A stretch of DNA of 64,000 nt from Caldalkalibacillus salinus (lineage in GTDB: Bacteria > Bacillota > Bacilli > Caldalkalibacillales > JCM-10596), in contig NZ_JAERVL010000015.1 of assembly GCF_016745835.1 (NCBI RefSeq), positions 62,001-126,000 on the forward strand. The letters run 5' to 3'. The notes beneath the pieces were generated by a model. That model saw nothing but the letters and a program-made list of their open reading frames with translations, had not been told where the DNA came from and did no database searches. Every line of letters begins with the position of its first letter. Position 1 is the stretch's first letter. This document shows, piece by piece, positions 47,801 through 57,491 of this stretch. The position numbers were made by a program, and so were the translations under genes.

Positions 47801-49114
47801 TTATGTGTTTTTCAAATACTCTCTTACTTGTGAAATAAAATAGAGAGATCCGGTTACGAGAAGGACATCATCCTCTGCACTATCCGTTATCATTCGATCT
47901 AATGTTGATTGCCAATTTTCCGCACCCCTTAGGTGAGATTGCCATTCATCATGAGGGGTTAGTTGGTCCATGAGATCATTTAACTCAACAGCTCTAGGGA
48001 ATTCAAAAGTAGTTACCTCAATCGTATCTACGATGGCATCTAGAGGTTTGAGCAATTGTTTAATGTCTTTACCCTTTAATGCAGTAAAAAGAAGACGAAT
48101 ACGGCGATGAGCAAACCGGTGTTGTAAGGTATGTGCTAGCTCATGGATGCCTTCTATATTATGGGCGCCATCGATGATGAGTAGGGGCGCTTCTTGCATC
48201 ACTTCAAACCTCCCCTCCCAGGCCGCTCTTTCATATCCCCTGCGAAGCTCGTCTTCATCCCATAAAACAGCGTAATACTGTCTTAACACTTCTAGTGCCA
48301 TCAAGGCGACACCTGCATTGTGGAACTGATGTTCACCCTGTAATGAGGTGAAAACGTCCAAGTACGAGCTGAAAACGGATTGATAGCTAAACGACTGTCC
48401 ATGGGGTTCCCTTTTATAATCATAGGTGTGAAAGTGATGCGGCATGGTGTATAAACTCGCCTGCTTATCTTGGGCTGTTTGAGTGACGACTTCTCGAGCC
48501 TCCGGCTGTTGAACACCAGTGATGACTGGGACACCCGACTTAATAATTCCCGCTTTTTCAGTCGCGATTTGCGTAATAGTATCACCTAATATATGTATAT
48601 GGTCGTGCCCTACATTGGTGATGACTGAGAGAATTGGGACCACGACATTGGTTGAATCTAATCTTCCCCCTAAGCCTACTTCCCATAAAACAATATCCGG
48701 ATAACTGACTGTACCGAAGTATAGAATCGCGATCACGGTGATGACTTCAAACTCTGTCGGAGCTCCTAACTCATCATGTTCAAGCTCTTCAACTAATGGT
48801 TTCACCTTGTTCGTTAAAGCGATAAGGTCGGCATCGGAGATATCAACTCCGTTGTATTGGATACGATTTTGGAAGCGCGTCATATAAGGGGACGTAAAAC
48901 TCCCCACATGAAAACCAGCTTCTTGGAGCACATGGCGCATAAAGGTGAGCGTAGACCCCTTACCGTTTGTCCCCCCAATATGGACAAACTTGATCCCCCG
49001 ATCAGGATGCCCCAGACGTTCTAACATCCACTCCATTCTCTTCAGTCCTGGCTTTATACCATGCATTTCTAGGCTATGTAACCAAGTGATCGCTTCTTCA
49101 GTCGTTGTAAACAT
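47801..49114 (-). CDS. folC: Folylpolyglutamate synthase / dihydrofolate synthase
   Basis: A 437-residue Mur-ligase-type enzyme adding glutamates to folates. The ATP loop is HIGGTNGKGSTLTFMRHVL, followed by GSFTSPYMTRFQNRIQYNG; later motifs include LWEVGLGGRLDSTNVV and LLIIDGAHNIEGI. ATG follows GAGGTC. It lies directly upstream of murC. Confidence 0.96.
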   Translation of the reverse strand: MFTTTEEAITWLHSLEMHGIKPGLKRMEWMLERLGHPDRGIKFVHIGGTNGKGSTLTFMRHVLQEAGFHVGSFTSPYMTRFQNRIQYNGVDISDADLIALTNKVKPLVEELEHDELGAPTEFEVITVIAILYFGTVSYPDIVLWEVGLGGRLDSTNVVVPILSVITNVGHDHIHILGDTITQIATEKAGIIKSGVPVITGVQQPEAREVVTQTAQDKQASLYTMPHHFHTYDYKREPHGQSFSYQSVFSSYLDVFTSLQGEHQFHNAGVALMALEVLRQYYAVLWDEDELRRGYERAAWEGRFEVMQEAPLLIIDGAHNIEGIHELAHTLQHRFAHRRIRLLFTALKGKDIKQLLKPLDAIVDTIEVTTFEFPRAVELNDLMDQLTPHDEWQSHLRGAENWQSTLDRMITDSAEDDVLLVTGSLYFISQVREYLKNT

Positions 49115-49191
49115 GTGAATGACCTCACTCTATGATAATTTATGATACATAAAATACTCACAGCTGTGACTATGCGTATAGATATTAAAAA

Positions 49192-49237
49192 GACGAAAGT
49201 ACACCTTTCGGCTAACCGATAAATCAAGACTTTCGTC
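49192..49237 (+). other. Inverted repeat in the leader of the secreted-protein gene
   Basis: GACGAAAGT (49192-49200) pairs exactly with ACTTTCGTC (49229-49237), enclosing a CGG-CTAA-CCG hairpin. It is followed by CCCCCTCC and by an AAACCT/AGGTTT pairing with an inner TGTACA repeat that could partly cover the downstream SD. I compared it with c-di-GMP, c-di-AMP, preQ1 and other riboswitch consensuses and found no match. Confidence 0.5.
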
Positions 49238-49324
49238 CCCCTCCAGCAAACAGGTGAGTAAGCGAAACCTATGAATGTACAAGAAATGAAATGTACAAGC
49301 AAAAAATTTGTAGGAGGTTTAATC

Positions 49325-49957
49325 ATGAAAAGATTAATTTTACTTACAGTCCTTATTTTCGCCCTTGCTATTCCTGTGTTTGCAAGCGAAACGCTTCTCA
49401 CAGGGAACGGTGCCCCTAGTGGTGAACACTATAACCTTCAAATTATCGGTGTACCAAAAGACAAAAAACAACCGATGAAAAACAGCGATGGCAACCGCAT
49501 CTTTGTCCCACTACACGGTGAAACAAATATCCATTTATTCGAAGGTGAATTTAAAGTGCTTGATGCAAATGGTACTGACGAAGACGGTGCCGCTTTCCAA
49601 CTTCCAAACCCTGATCCAGACAACACAGGCGTGACTGAGTATTCAGTGTATACGCGCGCCCTTGGCAAGCCGGGTGGAAGTGCAACCATGACAACTTGCG
49701 CAACAGATGCTGAAACTGGAGACGAATACTGTTCTACTAACGAACATGCTATCGTGCGTGACGATGGGCAAAGTTTATTCGTGAACGCTTCTGAAGAACT
49801 CTTATACGTCTATGCAGATACTGATGAAGACGGTGAAATAGAAAGATATCCTTTATTCTCTGACGAGATGGAAGGGTACTACTGGCACTACGATAACGAT
49901 GGACTAAAAGTAGCTCAACTACGCTTTTATCAAGGCGTATCTACAACTGTTCAATAA
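49325..49957 (+). CDS. Secreted protein of unknown function
   Basis: A 210-residue protein with a signal peptide (MKRLILLTVLIFALAIPVFA, cut after residue 20). The body is acidic and repeats D/E-rich phrases (DANGTDEDGAAF, PNPDPDNTG, YADTDEDGEIER); a pair of cysteines (TTCATDAETGDEYC) could form a disulphide. I do not recognise a family; the APSGEHYNLQIIGVPKDKK segment looks like a conserved core. It is transcribed against the surrounding genes, with SD AGGAGG 7-8 bases before the ATG, a structured leader and a strong terminator, so it is an independent unit. Confidence 0.82.
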   Translation: MKRLILLTVLIFALAIPVFASETLLTGNGAPSGEHYNLQIIGVPKDKKQPMKNSDGNRIFVPLHGETNIHLFEGEFKVLDANGTDEDGAAFQLPNPDPDNTGVTEYSVYTRALGKPGGSATMTTCATDAETGDEYCSTNEHAIVRDDGQSLFVNASEELLYVYADTDEDGEIERYPLFSDEMEGYYWHYDNDGLKVAQLRFYQGVSTTVQ

Positions 49958-50023
49958 TACAAGTATACAACATCACACGGTATGATGTTAATGTCTTGTT
50001 GGGGTCGTTAGACGAACAGACAA

Positions 50024-50058
50024 AAGGCAAAGGTGCCAGTGGCGCCTTTGCCTTTTTT
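50024..50058 (+). terminator. Terminator after the secreted-protein gene
   Basis: AAGGCAAAGGTGCC (50024-50037) and GGCGCCTTTGCCTT (50041-50054) form a 14-bp stem with one internal G-T pair and a 3-base loop, then T. A second, weaker hairpin (AGCATGAT/ATCATGCT, 50118-50144, then TTTTAT) follows in the 223-base gap before valS. Confidence 0.88.
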
Positions 50059-50180
50059 AAATAGTAAGTGTTGAGGCTGTCAGCTCTAGTGCTTTACTCC
50101 ACACTTTTGCATAAACCAGCATGATTGTTAGTGACGATCATGCTTTTATATAGATACGTCCATTATTGATATTTTAAATA

Positions 50181-52850
50181 TTATCCTTTTAACTCTTCAA
50201 TTCTGGCTCTGACCTGCTCACGCTTATCTTGGTAATCTTTTTGTTTGGCTTTCTCCTCTTCAACAACATGTGCGGGCGCTTTTTTCACAAAACCTTCGTT
50301 AGCGAGTTTCTTCTCCACACGCTCAACTTCACTATCAAGTTTATTTAATTCTTTCTCCAAACGGGCTAACTCTTGATCAATATCAATGAGCCCAGCTAAT
50401 GGTAGATAAATTTCTGCGCCACTGACGACGGCGGACATCGCTTTTTCTGGTGCCTCTATCGTTGTGCTAATCGTAAGAGACTCAGGATTGGTCAGTCTGG
50501 CAATAACCGACTCGCTGTTTTGTAGATAGCGTAACTCTTCTTCGTTATTGGCCTTAATCAGGATCTCAACCGGCTTTCCTAACGGTACATTCACTTCAGC
50601 TCTGATGTTTCTCACCGCACGGATCACTTCCATTAACAATTCCATCTCTTTCGTCGCTTCCCGGTGCGTGAATGTGTCGTCTGCCTGCGGCCACTCGGCA
50701 ACGGTAAGGCTCTCCCCGTCATGAGGAAGATGGTGCCAAATCTCCTCTGTGATGAATGGCATAAACGGATGAAGTAAGCGTAACGTTTGATCTAAGGTAT
50801 ACGTGATGACAGACTGTGTTTCACGCTTCGCTTGCTCATCATCTCCGTAAAGCGGTATTTTGGCCATTTCAATATACCAATCACATAATTCATCCCAGAT
50901 GAAGGTATAGAGAATACGTCCGACTTCACCAAATTCGTAAACATCCGCTAGACGAGTCACATCTTTTATCGTTTCATTAAGGCGGTGTAAAATCCACTTA
51001 TTCGCTGTCAGTTGACTATCACTGATATCGATGTCTTCTGCCTTAACCCCTTCTAGGTTCATGATGGCAAAACGAGAAGCGTTCCAAATCTTGTTGGCAA
51101 AGTTTCGGGTTTGTTCAACCTTTTCCCAGTGGAAACGCAAGTCGTGGCCTGGCGCACTACCAGTAGATAACATGAAGCGTAATGCGTCCGCACCGTACTG
51201 ATCGATGACATCCATTGGGTCGACACCGTTTCCGAGTGACTTGGACATCTTACGCCCTTCTGCGTCACGGATCAATCCATGAATGAGGACATCTTTAAAT
51301 GGACGCTCGTCAGTAAACTCTAGAGCGGTAAAGATCATACGTGCTACCCAGAAGTAGATGATGTCATATCCTGTGACGAGGGCATCCGTCGGATAATAAC
51401 GTTTGAGATCCTCAGTTTGCTCAGGCCACCCCATGGTGGAAAACGGCCATAGTCCCGAGCTGAACCACGTATCAAGGACATCATCATCTTGCTTAAGTTC
51501 TGTTGTGCCGTACTTCTCTTGGGCAATGTTTCTCGCTTCTTCCTCCGTTCGGGCGACAATCAGTTCTCCATCAGGCGTGTACCAAGCTGGGATGCGATGC
51601 CCCCACCAAAGCTGACGAGAAATACACCAATCACGTATATTCTCTATCCAGTGTAAATATATTTTTTCAAACCGATCTGGCACGAAATGAACTTTATCTT
51701 TATCGGACTGCTGTAACTCAATCGCCTTTTCAGCTAATGGCCCCATTTTAACAAACCACTGTGTTGAAAGATAAGGCTCAACCACAGCCCCACTTCGTTC
51801 ACTATGTCCGACATTGTGTTCATGCTCTTCGATCTTAAAAAGGACGCCCTGATCCTGTAGGTCTTTGACAATTTGTTTACGACATTCAAAGCGATCGAGG
51901 CCTTGATAACCCGCTGCGTTTTCGTTCATTTTACCTGCTTCGTCCATGACGAGTATTTGTTCTAAGTTATGGCGGTTGCCGATATCAAAATCATTAGGGT
52001 CGTGTGCTGGCGTAATTTTTACGGCACCACTTCCGAAGCTCATATCGACGTACTCATCCGCCACAATTTCAATCTCGCGCTCTGTAATAGGGAGCTTTAC
52101 TTTTTTACCTATCATATCTTTGTAACGCTCATCTTCAGGATGAACAGCAACGGCGGTATCTCCTAGCATAGTCTCCGGTCGCGTGGTCGCCACTTCAATA
52201 TGGCCACTATTATCAGCTAATGGATAACGCATATGGTAAAGAGACCCTTTGACATCCTTATACTCGACCTCAATATCGGATAACGCTGTACGTGTTTGAG
52301 GGTCCCAGTTAATAATGTATTTACCGCGGTAAATCAAATCTTTTTCGTATAGTCTCACAAACACTTCACGGACGGCCGAAGATAGGCCGTCATCTAATGT
52401 AAAACGTTCACGCGAGTAGTCTACCGATAGCCCTAGCTTCGACCATTGATTACGGATGACGGAAGCGTACTCTTCCTTCCAGTCCCACACTTGCTGAACG
52501 AATCCTTCACGTCCTAAGTCGTGACGGTTTTTTCCTTCTTCTTTCAGCTTTGCTTCAACTTTAGCTTGAGTCGCGATGCCAGCATGGTCCATCCCAGGTA
52601 ACCATAGCGTGTCATAGCCTTGCATTCGTTTCATTCTAATCAGGATATCTTGTAAGGTACCGTCCCACGCATGTCCAAGGTGTAATTTACCTGTGACGTT
52701 AGGAGGCGGTATCACGATCGTATATGTTTCACGGCCTTTTTCTTCCCGTGGCGTAAAAAAGCCACCTTCTACCCAATGTTGGTACCATTTACTTTCCGTT
52801 TTTGACGGATCATATTTCGTCGGCATTGATGTTTCTTTTTCAGTTGTCAT
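50181..52850 (-). CDS. valS: Valyl-tRNA synthetase
   Basis: An 889-residue class I synthetase. The HIGH motif lies in [14 protein letters not shown] and KMSKS in [10 protein letters not shown]; the editing domain carries [18 protein letters not shown], and a C-terminal coiled coil ([20 protein letters not shown]) caps the tRNA. Start at 52850 follows AAGGAG; the leader contains a T-box. Upstream transcription is discussed with that element. Confidence 0.97.
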   Translation of the reverse strand: MTTEKETSMPTKYDPSKTESKWYQHWVEGGFFTPREEKGRETYTIVIPPPNVTGKLHLGHAWDGTLQDILIRMKRMQGYDTLWLPGMDHAGIATQAKVEAKLKEEGKNRHDLGREGFVQQVWDWKEEYASVIRNQWSKLGLSVDYSRERFTLDDGLSSAVREVFVRLYEKDLIYRGKYIINWDPQTRTALSDIEVEYKDVKGSLYHMRYPLADNSGHIEVATTRPETMLGDTAVAVHPEDERYKDMIGKKVKLPITEREIEIVADEYVDMSFGSGAVKITPAHDPNDFDIGNRHNLEQILVMDEAGKMNENAAGYQGLDRFECRKQIVKDLQDQGVLFKIEEHEHNVGHSERSGAVVEPYLSTQWFVKMGPLAEKAIELQQSDKDKVHFVPDRFEKIYLHWIENIRDWCISRQLWWGHRIPAWYTPDGELIVARTEEEARNIAQEKYGTTELKQDDDVLDTWFSSGLWPFSTMGWPEQTEDLKRYYPTDALVTGYDIIYFWVARMIFTALEFTDERPFKDVLIHGLIRDAEGRKMSKSLGNGVDPMDVIDQYGADALRFMLSTGSAPGHDLRFHWEKVEQTRNFANKIWNASRFAIMNLEGVKAEDIDISDSQLTANKWILHRLNETIKDVTRLADVYEFGEVGRILYTFIWDELCDWYIEMAKIPLYGDDEQAKRETQSVITYTLDQTLRLLHPFMPFITEEIWHHLPHDGESLTVAEWPQADDTFTHREATKEMELLMEVIRAVRNIRAEVNVPLGKPVEILIKANNEEELRYLQNSESVIARLTNPESLTISTTIEAPEKAMSAVVSGAEIYLPLAGLIDIDQELARLEKELNKLDSEVERVEKKLANEGFVKKAPAHVVEEEKAKQKDYQDKREQVRARIEELKG

Positions 52851-52944
52851 GATTATCACTCCTTATAGCAATCTTAACGTTACTCATTGTTTCGTCATTC
52901 TCCTGAACTGCTCAGAACATATGCATAGCCATCGTCTTTTTGTG

Positions 52945-53310
52945 TAGACATAAAAAAACTTCCACGTCTGTAAAGGACGAAGAAGTTTCGCGGTACCACC
53001 TTTGTTCACCTGTACTGACCTCTGAACTGAACTTGACTGAAGAACGTGGTAGTCGCATATCACTTCTAGATCGCTTAGATAATATACTCCAACCCGAACA
53101 CCAATGATAACAGATTAAGGTCGGTTTCAAGTGCACTTTGATGGGATAACGGCTCCACCGATTTTTCCTATACCTTACTAGACAATGGTATACAAGCAAG
53201 ATAGTCAGAAAAATAACTCTAGGGCGACATTCAATAGCTTCTATCATAGAAAATGTTGCAGCCATGCATTTTCCTCTCTGAATGAATCCACTATCTACTC
53301 TTCCCTGTCT
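52945..53310 (-). promoter_or_regulatory. T-box riboswitch of valS (with terminator)
   Basis: Reading leftward, the highly conserved T-box GGTGGTACCGCG (53000-52989) precedes a terminator (AAACTTC...GAAGTTT, then seven T, 52951-52990). Further upstream the stem I region has an AGAGAG-like K-turn sequence, and the specifier context GAATGTCGCCC places the codon GTC (53228-53226), a valine codon read by the tRNA-Val GAC anticodon. Uncharged tRNA-Val would favour the antiterminator. A spurious 147-codon frame overlaps it and is not a gene. Confidence 0.9.
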
Positions 53311-53314
53311 ACGT

Positions 53315-53341
53315 ATTATACATATGTACATGTTGTGTAAA
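53315..53341 (-). promoter_or_regulatory. Candidate promoter of the valS leader
   Basis: Leftward TTTACA (53341-53336) and TATAAT (53320-53315) lie 15 bases apart, just before the T-box. The spacing is two bases short of ideal. Confidence 0.4.
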
Positions 53342-53454
53342 GGTCTATATATCACTCAGTTTTCATACCTTCAATATTGTCATATATTTTACTTTTTATT
53401 TATTATATAGTCAAGTCCGTGTGAGATGTGCATCCAATGTCAATTCGGGCTAAT

Positions 53455-53482
53455 ATATTGGTACACATTTTCAACATACACA
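53455..53482 (+). promoter_or_regulatory. Candidate sigma-E promoter
   Basis: The 53345-53517 stretch is AT-rich. It holds ATATT (53455-53459), 15 bases, then CATACACA (53475-53482), which fits the sigma-E pattern ATATT-N13-15-CATACAMT with one mismatch. It precedes the small membrane gene by about 30 bases. This suggests mother-cell expression. Confidence 0.45.
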
Positions 53483-53517
53483 CATAAACTATACTACAAG
53501 TTAATTAAAAGTTGGTG

Positions 53518-53748
53518 ATGGGTGTGCGTCTCCAATTCAATAAGTATAAACTCAAAAATAAATACCTGTATTGCAAGCAGACGTGCTTTTACTACTTGTA
53601 TCGGTGCAAGTTAGTCGCCAAGCAGATCTTTATTCCACTAGCTGTTTTTCAGTTAATTCGGACCGTGTTATTTCCTACACCATTAGACGTTGTTCTACTG
53701 CTGATCATCTTTGTGGTCATCTTATGTCTCCTATTAGATTGGATGTAG
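53518..53748 (+). CDS. Small membrane protein, possible sporulation gene
   Basis: A 76-residue protein with a basic, tyrosine-rich N-terminus (NKYKLKNKYLYCKQTCFYY) and one or two hydrophobic segments (AVFQLIRTVLFPTPLDVVLL...). I do not know its family, although the FPTPLDVVLL phrase looks conserved. Start is uncertain: ATG at 53518 and a following GTG both have weak ribosome sites. A terminator directly follows the stop and a sigma-E-like promoter precedes it, so it is likely a separate small gene. Confidence 0.6.
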   Translation: MGVRLQFNKYKLKNKYLYCKQTCFYYLYRCKLVAKQIFIPLAVFQLIRTVLFPTPLDVVLLLIIFVVILCLLLDWM

Positions 53749-53752
53749 TTAA

Positions 53753-53789
53753 AACAGTCTCTCACCTGCTGAGATTCTGTTTTTTTTTT
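53753..53789 (+). terminator. Terminator after the small membrane gene
   Basis: An imperfect hairpin (ACAGTCTCTCA with TGAGATTCTGT) has a 5-base loop and a long T run. Confidence 0.65.
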
Positions 53790-53896
53790 AGCGGAAGAAA
53801 AGGCCGATTAAAGTTTTTGGCTGCTCCATCTTTAAAGTGGAAGTCATTGGGGCAAGTTATAACCAGAGATTTTCTTCTGGGGGGCTTGTCATAGAC

Positions 53897-55435
53897 ATGA
53901 ATCGAAAATCATTCGGTTTGAACACTGTTTTTTGGGTTTCTTCAATCGTCATAACCGTGCTCGTCCTAATAGGGGCATTGCTACCTGAAGTTTTCAAAGA
54001 TATGGCAAATGCTGCCTTTGGATTTACCACTTATGCTTTCGGGTGGTTTTATTTAATTTCCGTTTTTGTGTTTGTTCTCTTTTGCCTGGTCTTGGCTGTA
54101 TCGAAATACGGTAGAGTGAGGTTAGGACGTGATGAGGACAGACCAGAGTACCCCTTTTTCACTTGGATTGGCATGCTTTTTAGTGCCGGGTTTGGTATCG
54201 GATTAGTCTTCTGGGGTGTGGCCGAGCCTATGAGTCACTTTTTCACCCCACCACAAGAAGCGATTGATCCCTTAACAGACGAAGCGGCGAGGCTAGCCAT
54301 GCGGTACTCCTTCTTTCACTGGGGTTTAAGTCAATGGTCCGTATTCACTATCGTAGGGCTCATTATCGGTTACTCTCAATTCAGAAAAGAGAAGAATGGT
54401 CTGATATCCACTACACTGAATCCATTGATAGGGGAAGGCAAAAAACCTTTTTTAAGACATGCCATTGATATTTTAGCTGTCATTGCGACTGTTATGGGGG
54501 TTGCCACGTCCTTAGGACTCGGAATTTTACAAATTAATGGTGGGCTAAATAGTGTGTTTAACATCCCTAATCATTTCCTGGTCCAACTGATTATTATCGT
54601 TATTCTGGTGGTATTGTATTTGTTTTCCTCCACGACTGGATTAAACAAGGGCATCAAGTACCTCAGTAACATTAACTTAGCCTTGGCTCTTTTACTCATG
54701 GTCTTTGTTTTTGTGGTCGGTCCATCCGTATTTATTTTAGACAGTTTTACTTTAGGACTCGGAGGGTATATTCAGCGATTTGTAGAAATGAGCTTACGTT
54801 TAACACCGTATCACGGAGGAACCTGGGTACAAGATTGGACGATCTTTTATTGGGCTTGGGTTATCGCTTGGTCCCCATTTGTCGGGTCATTTATTGCGCG
54901 AGTATCTAGAGGGCGCACAATACGTGAGTTTGTCTTGGGCGTTCTCATCGTACCGCCATTAATTGCGCTTATCTGGATTGCAGTATTCGGAGGGACTGCA
55001 TTGAACTTTGACCTATTCGAGGGGACTAATATTGCTCAATTCGTTGACGAGGACGTCACCAGTGCACTGTTTGTGACGTATGAACAACTTCCCTTTAGTC
55101 TGTTGCTTTCCGTTTTGTCCTTACTGTTAATCTTTACTTTCTTAATTACATCCGCTGATTCTGCGACATATGTACTCGGGATTATGACAACGGAGGGCCG
55201 TCTAGATCCACCACTATATATTAAGATTGTATGGGGACTGCTCATTGCCGCCATTGCCGCTGTGCTATTGTTAGCGAGTGGCTTACAAGGATTGCAAACG
55301 GCTTCACTGGTCTCAGCCCTCCCGTTCACTGTTATATTAGCCTTTATGTGTGTCGCCTTATTAAAAGCCATACGACGTGAGTTTCAAGATAAAAAGAAAG
55401 GGCAGCAAAATACAAAAACAGATGGATCATCATGA
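53897..55435 (+). CDS. BCCT-family transporter (glycine betaine type)
   Basis: A 512-residue, 12-segment secondary transporter for betaine or carnitine-like solutes, using sodium or proton gradient. The motif FSAGFGIGLVFWGVAEPMSH and the BCCT signature FYWAWVIAWSPFVGSFIARV (TM8) are present. The nearest type is OpuD, but substrate cannot be set from sequence. Start at 53897 (MNRKSFGLN) has GGGGGG about 12 bases upstream. It probably serves osmotic or salt adaptation. It ends in a terminator shared with ysxE. Confidence 0.92.
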   Translation: MNRKSFGLNTVFWVSSIVITVLVLIGALLPEVFKDMANAAFGFTTYAFGWFYLISVFVFVLFCLVLAVSKYGRVRLGRDEDRPEYPFFTWIGMLFSAGFGIGLVFWGVAEPMSHFFTPPQEAIDPLTDEAARLAMRYSFFHWGLSQWSVFTIVGLIIGYSQFRKEKNGLISTTLNPLIGEGKKPFLRHAIDILAVIATVMGVATSLGLGILQINGGLNSVFNIPNHFLVQLIIIVILVVLYLFSSTTGLNKGIKYLSNINLALALLLMVFVFVVGPSVFILDSFTLGLGGYIQRFVEMSLRLTPYHGGTWVQDWTIFYWAWVIAWSPFVGSFIARVSRGRTIREFVLGVLIVPPLIALIWIAVFGGTALNFDLFEGTNIAQFVDEDVTSALFVTYEQLPFSLLLSVLSLLLIFTFLITSADSATYVLGIMTTEGRLDPPLYIKIVWGLLIAAIAAVLLLASGLQGLQTASLVSALPFTVILAFMCVALLKAIRREFQDKKKGQQNTKTDGSS

Positions 55436-55450
55436 TGGTCCATCTGTTTT
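55415..55450. terminator. Bidirectional terminator between the BCCT gene and ysxE
   Basis: AAAACAGATGGA and TCCATCTGTTTT (12-bp, 55415-55426 with 55439-55450) overlap the BCCT stop codon and lie just after ysxE. T-runs occur in both directions. Confidence 0.85.
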
Positions 55451-55488
55451 TTATATAGGATAACGGTCCGAACAGTGTTCATCGGTTG

Positions 55489-56490
55489 TTATGCCATGAT
55501 ATCCCGTACAAAGCTCCTCATGTGCATGGTATGTTGCATTTGTTTTTGCACATAACGTGCCTGTTTTTCTATAGGCCACTCACGTACAGCCTGGTAGTAA
55601 TTATCTATTTCTTTGAATACGCGCTCTGGAAACAGCAAATATATAGCTAGTAAGGCCTTTGACTCCGTATCCAATGGATATTGTTTCTCATACGCTTCTA
55701 ACCATAATGTGGCGAGACCTTCACGTTCAAACACTTTATCAGCGTGCCGTCGAAAAAATGCCGCAATCTCCCGCGCAGGAGTGTCAATCTGAGCATGGTC
55801 GAAACTAATGATCACAGAGCCTCGATTCGTTTGTAGAACATGCTTACGGTGAACGTGCCCATGACATAAAACAGTCGGCAATGTCCGATTCTCTCGGTTC
55901 TTATCATCCCATTCTTGTAGATAACGGATCGCTCTCAGCGCAAGCTCTTGGAGATAATCAAAGTGGGTGATATAGGCTGTTTCAACGGGCGATAACACGG
56001 AACGATCTTCAGCAAAATTTTTATACTCCACCATTTGTAATAACCTTGTACGCCATCTCTTCAGTAGTGCCTCATGGAATATGCTCTCCCGCTCACCATT
56101 TGTTGATGTCGTCAGCTTGTGTAGCGTACCTAGGCTGTTTAAAATATCCTGCTCCCAATTATCCTTATATTTTTCTTCAATGTGATCTTCTACCCAGGGT
56201 GTGACATAGTAAGCCTCATTGTCGATATGCACATACCTTTCACCGTATTTCGTATGACACCATGAAAGGATGTTATCGTATCTTAGTGCTTCTAGGTTTT
56301 GGATCTGTTCATCAATGTATTTCAGTTGGTCCGGCGAGGCTTGTGATTTTTTCAAGGCAAACTCGCCCCGGCTACAGGTCACTTTTTTTATGCGACCGAC
56401 ATTTTCAATCTGTTGCGGTATAAAATCATACTCTCGTAGCACGCTGGCTTCTATTTCTTGAGACGTCCACTCTTTTTCTAATAATTTCAT
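55489..56490 (-). CDS. ysxE: Spore coat protein YsxE (CotS family)
   Basis: A 333-residue kinase-like coat protein. Motifs include the ATP-lobe lysine EFALKKSQASPDQ, PWVEDHIEEKYKDNWEQ and the catalytic-loop-like VLCHGHVHRKHVL with IISFDHAQ. B. subtilis YsxE is a mother-cell coat protein encoded next to spoVID. It overlaps the upstream gene by four bases. Confidence 0.87.
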   Translation of the reverse strand: MKLLEKEWTSQEIEASVLREYDFIPQQIENVGRIKKVTCSRGEFALKKSQASPDQLKYIDEQIQNLEALRYDNILSWCHTKYGERYVHIDNEAYYVTPWVEDHIEEKYKDNWEQDILNSLGTLHKLTTSTNGERESIFHEALLKRWRTRLLQMVEYKNFAEDRSVLSPVETAYITHFDYLQELALRAIRYLQEWDDKNRENRTLPTVLCHGHVHRKHVLQTNRGSVIISFDHAQIDTPAREIAAFFRRHADKVFEREGLATLWLEAYEKQYPLDTESKALLAIYLLFPERVFKEIDNYYQAVREWPIEKQARYVQKQMQHTMHMRSFVRDIMA

Positions 56491-57473
56491 ACTGACATGG
56501 CATCTCCTCTGAGGCTGTCAATTCGTTTGGCTAGCCATTGTTGAAATAGGTCAATGTTTTCCTGATGGTCACAACGTTCTAGCCAACGCTGACAAGCCTG
56601 ATCAACATCAATGTCTGCATATACATATTTCTTGGCGATATCTAAAAACGACTGTGGATAGATGACATGACCTAGTATTTGTGTCTGTTCGCCCATCTTG
56701 GGGCTGTAACTTTGTTCAAATGACAGGTAAAAAGTCTTTGCGCGATCGATCCCCTCCGTGTCTGCCTGAATAAGCTCACAGAGTAGATGAGCAACACCTT
56801 CAAATCCCTTCGTCATGCGCCATGCCCCCGGCTGCCAGTGAATCCGTTCATACCCGTCCTTGATAAATTGATCACACGTGAGTGATTTCACACTATATAG
56901 AGACGGCACTTGAGACTGTTGTAATAGCGTCAGCGCTGACCTCCATCTTTTTTCAATTTGGGGCCAATGGGGTTTAACTAATGACGTAAAGGCATCGGAT
57001 GGCGACATTGTGATGATCTTTTTCTTCAAATCTTCCTCATTATATAACTCTGTAGGATGTTCAAGTTGCTGGTCTAAAGCCTTATGCCAGTGTTGTTGAT
57101 TCACTGTATCAGTCACACGGAAAAAGCAGCGGTATAATTGTCCTACCCACTGCCCGAAAGGACCACTGTCCTCCTGAGGTCTCCATTTTGTTCCTTCTAG
57201 AAGATCAGTAACGGTAATCCAGTGTTCATTTACCTGTACATAGGGGGCACCATCTCGCGTGCGAATCATCCGGTTGGCATACCGGGACCCCATCTGAACG
57301 AGCTCTTCACTCCATAAGAAAGACCACATGAGGACGGACTTTTCTTTCCACAGCATCACCTGTTTTGGCCCACAATTGGTTTGTATCTCTAGGCCGTAAG
57401 AAGTGGCTACACTATGGTATGTGTGAAAATGATAATGCTGATGGACGGCTTGAAGAAGTGTATGAACGTTCAA
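56487..57473 (-). CDS. Divergent YsxE-like protein between spoVID and ysxE
   Basis: A 328-residue protein with weak similarity of layout to YsxE/CotS: an N-terminal beta-lobe (QVMLWKEKSVLMWSFLW), a VTDLLEGTKWRP segment that parallels YsxE's TPWVEDH, and a long helical C-terminus. The catalytic-loop HxDxxxxN and the ATP-lobe lysine context are lost. It is probably a kinase-fold paralogue with a structural role. Start is TTG at 57473 with GGGGGTG nearby; it overlaps ysxE (ATGA). B. subtilis has only spoVID-ysxE. Confidence 0.65.
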   Translation of the reverse strand: MNVHTLLQAVHQHYHFHTYHSVATSYGLEIQTNCGPKQVMLWKEKSVLMWSFLWSEELVQMGSRYANRMIRTRDGAPYVQVNEHWITVTDLLEGTKWRPQEDSGPFGQWVGQLYRCFFRVTDTVNQQHWHKALDQQLEHPTELYNEEDLKKKIITMSPSDAFTSLVKPHWPQIEKRWRSALTLLQQSQVPSLYSVKSLTCDQFIKDGYERIHWQPGAWRMTKGFEGVAHLLCELIQADTEGIDRAKTFYLSFEQSYSPKMGEQTQILGHVIYPQSFLDIAKKYVYADIDVDQACQRWLERCDHQENIDLFQQWLAKRIDSLRGDAMSV

Positions 57474-57491
57474 GCCCTCACCCCCTATGCT

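Noticed and set aside
49192-49270. c-di-GMP (GEMM) or other known riboswitch
   Set aside because: The conserved GEMM segments (GCAAA...GGCAAACC and the GNRA hairpin) are missing, and no other class matched.
52912-53355. A 147-codon leftward frame upstream of valS
   Set aside because: It lies entirely over the T-box leader and terminator; codons are an accident of structured RNA.
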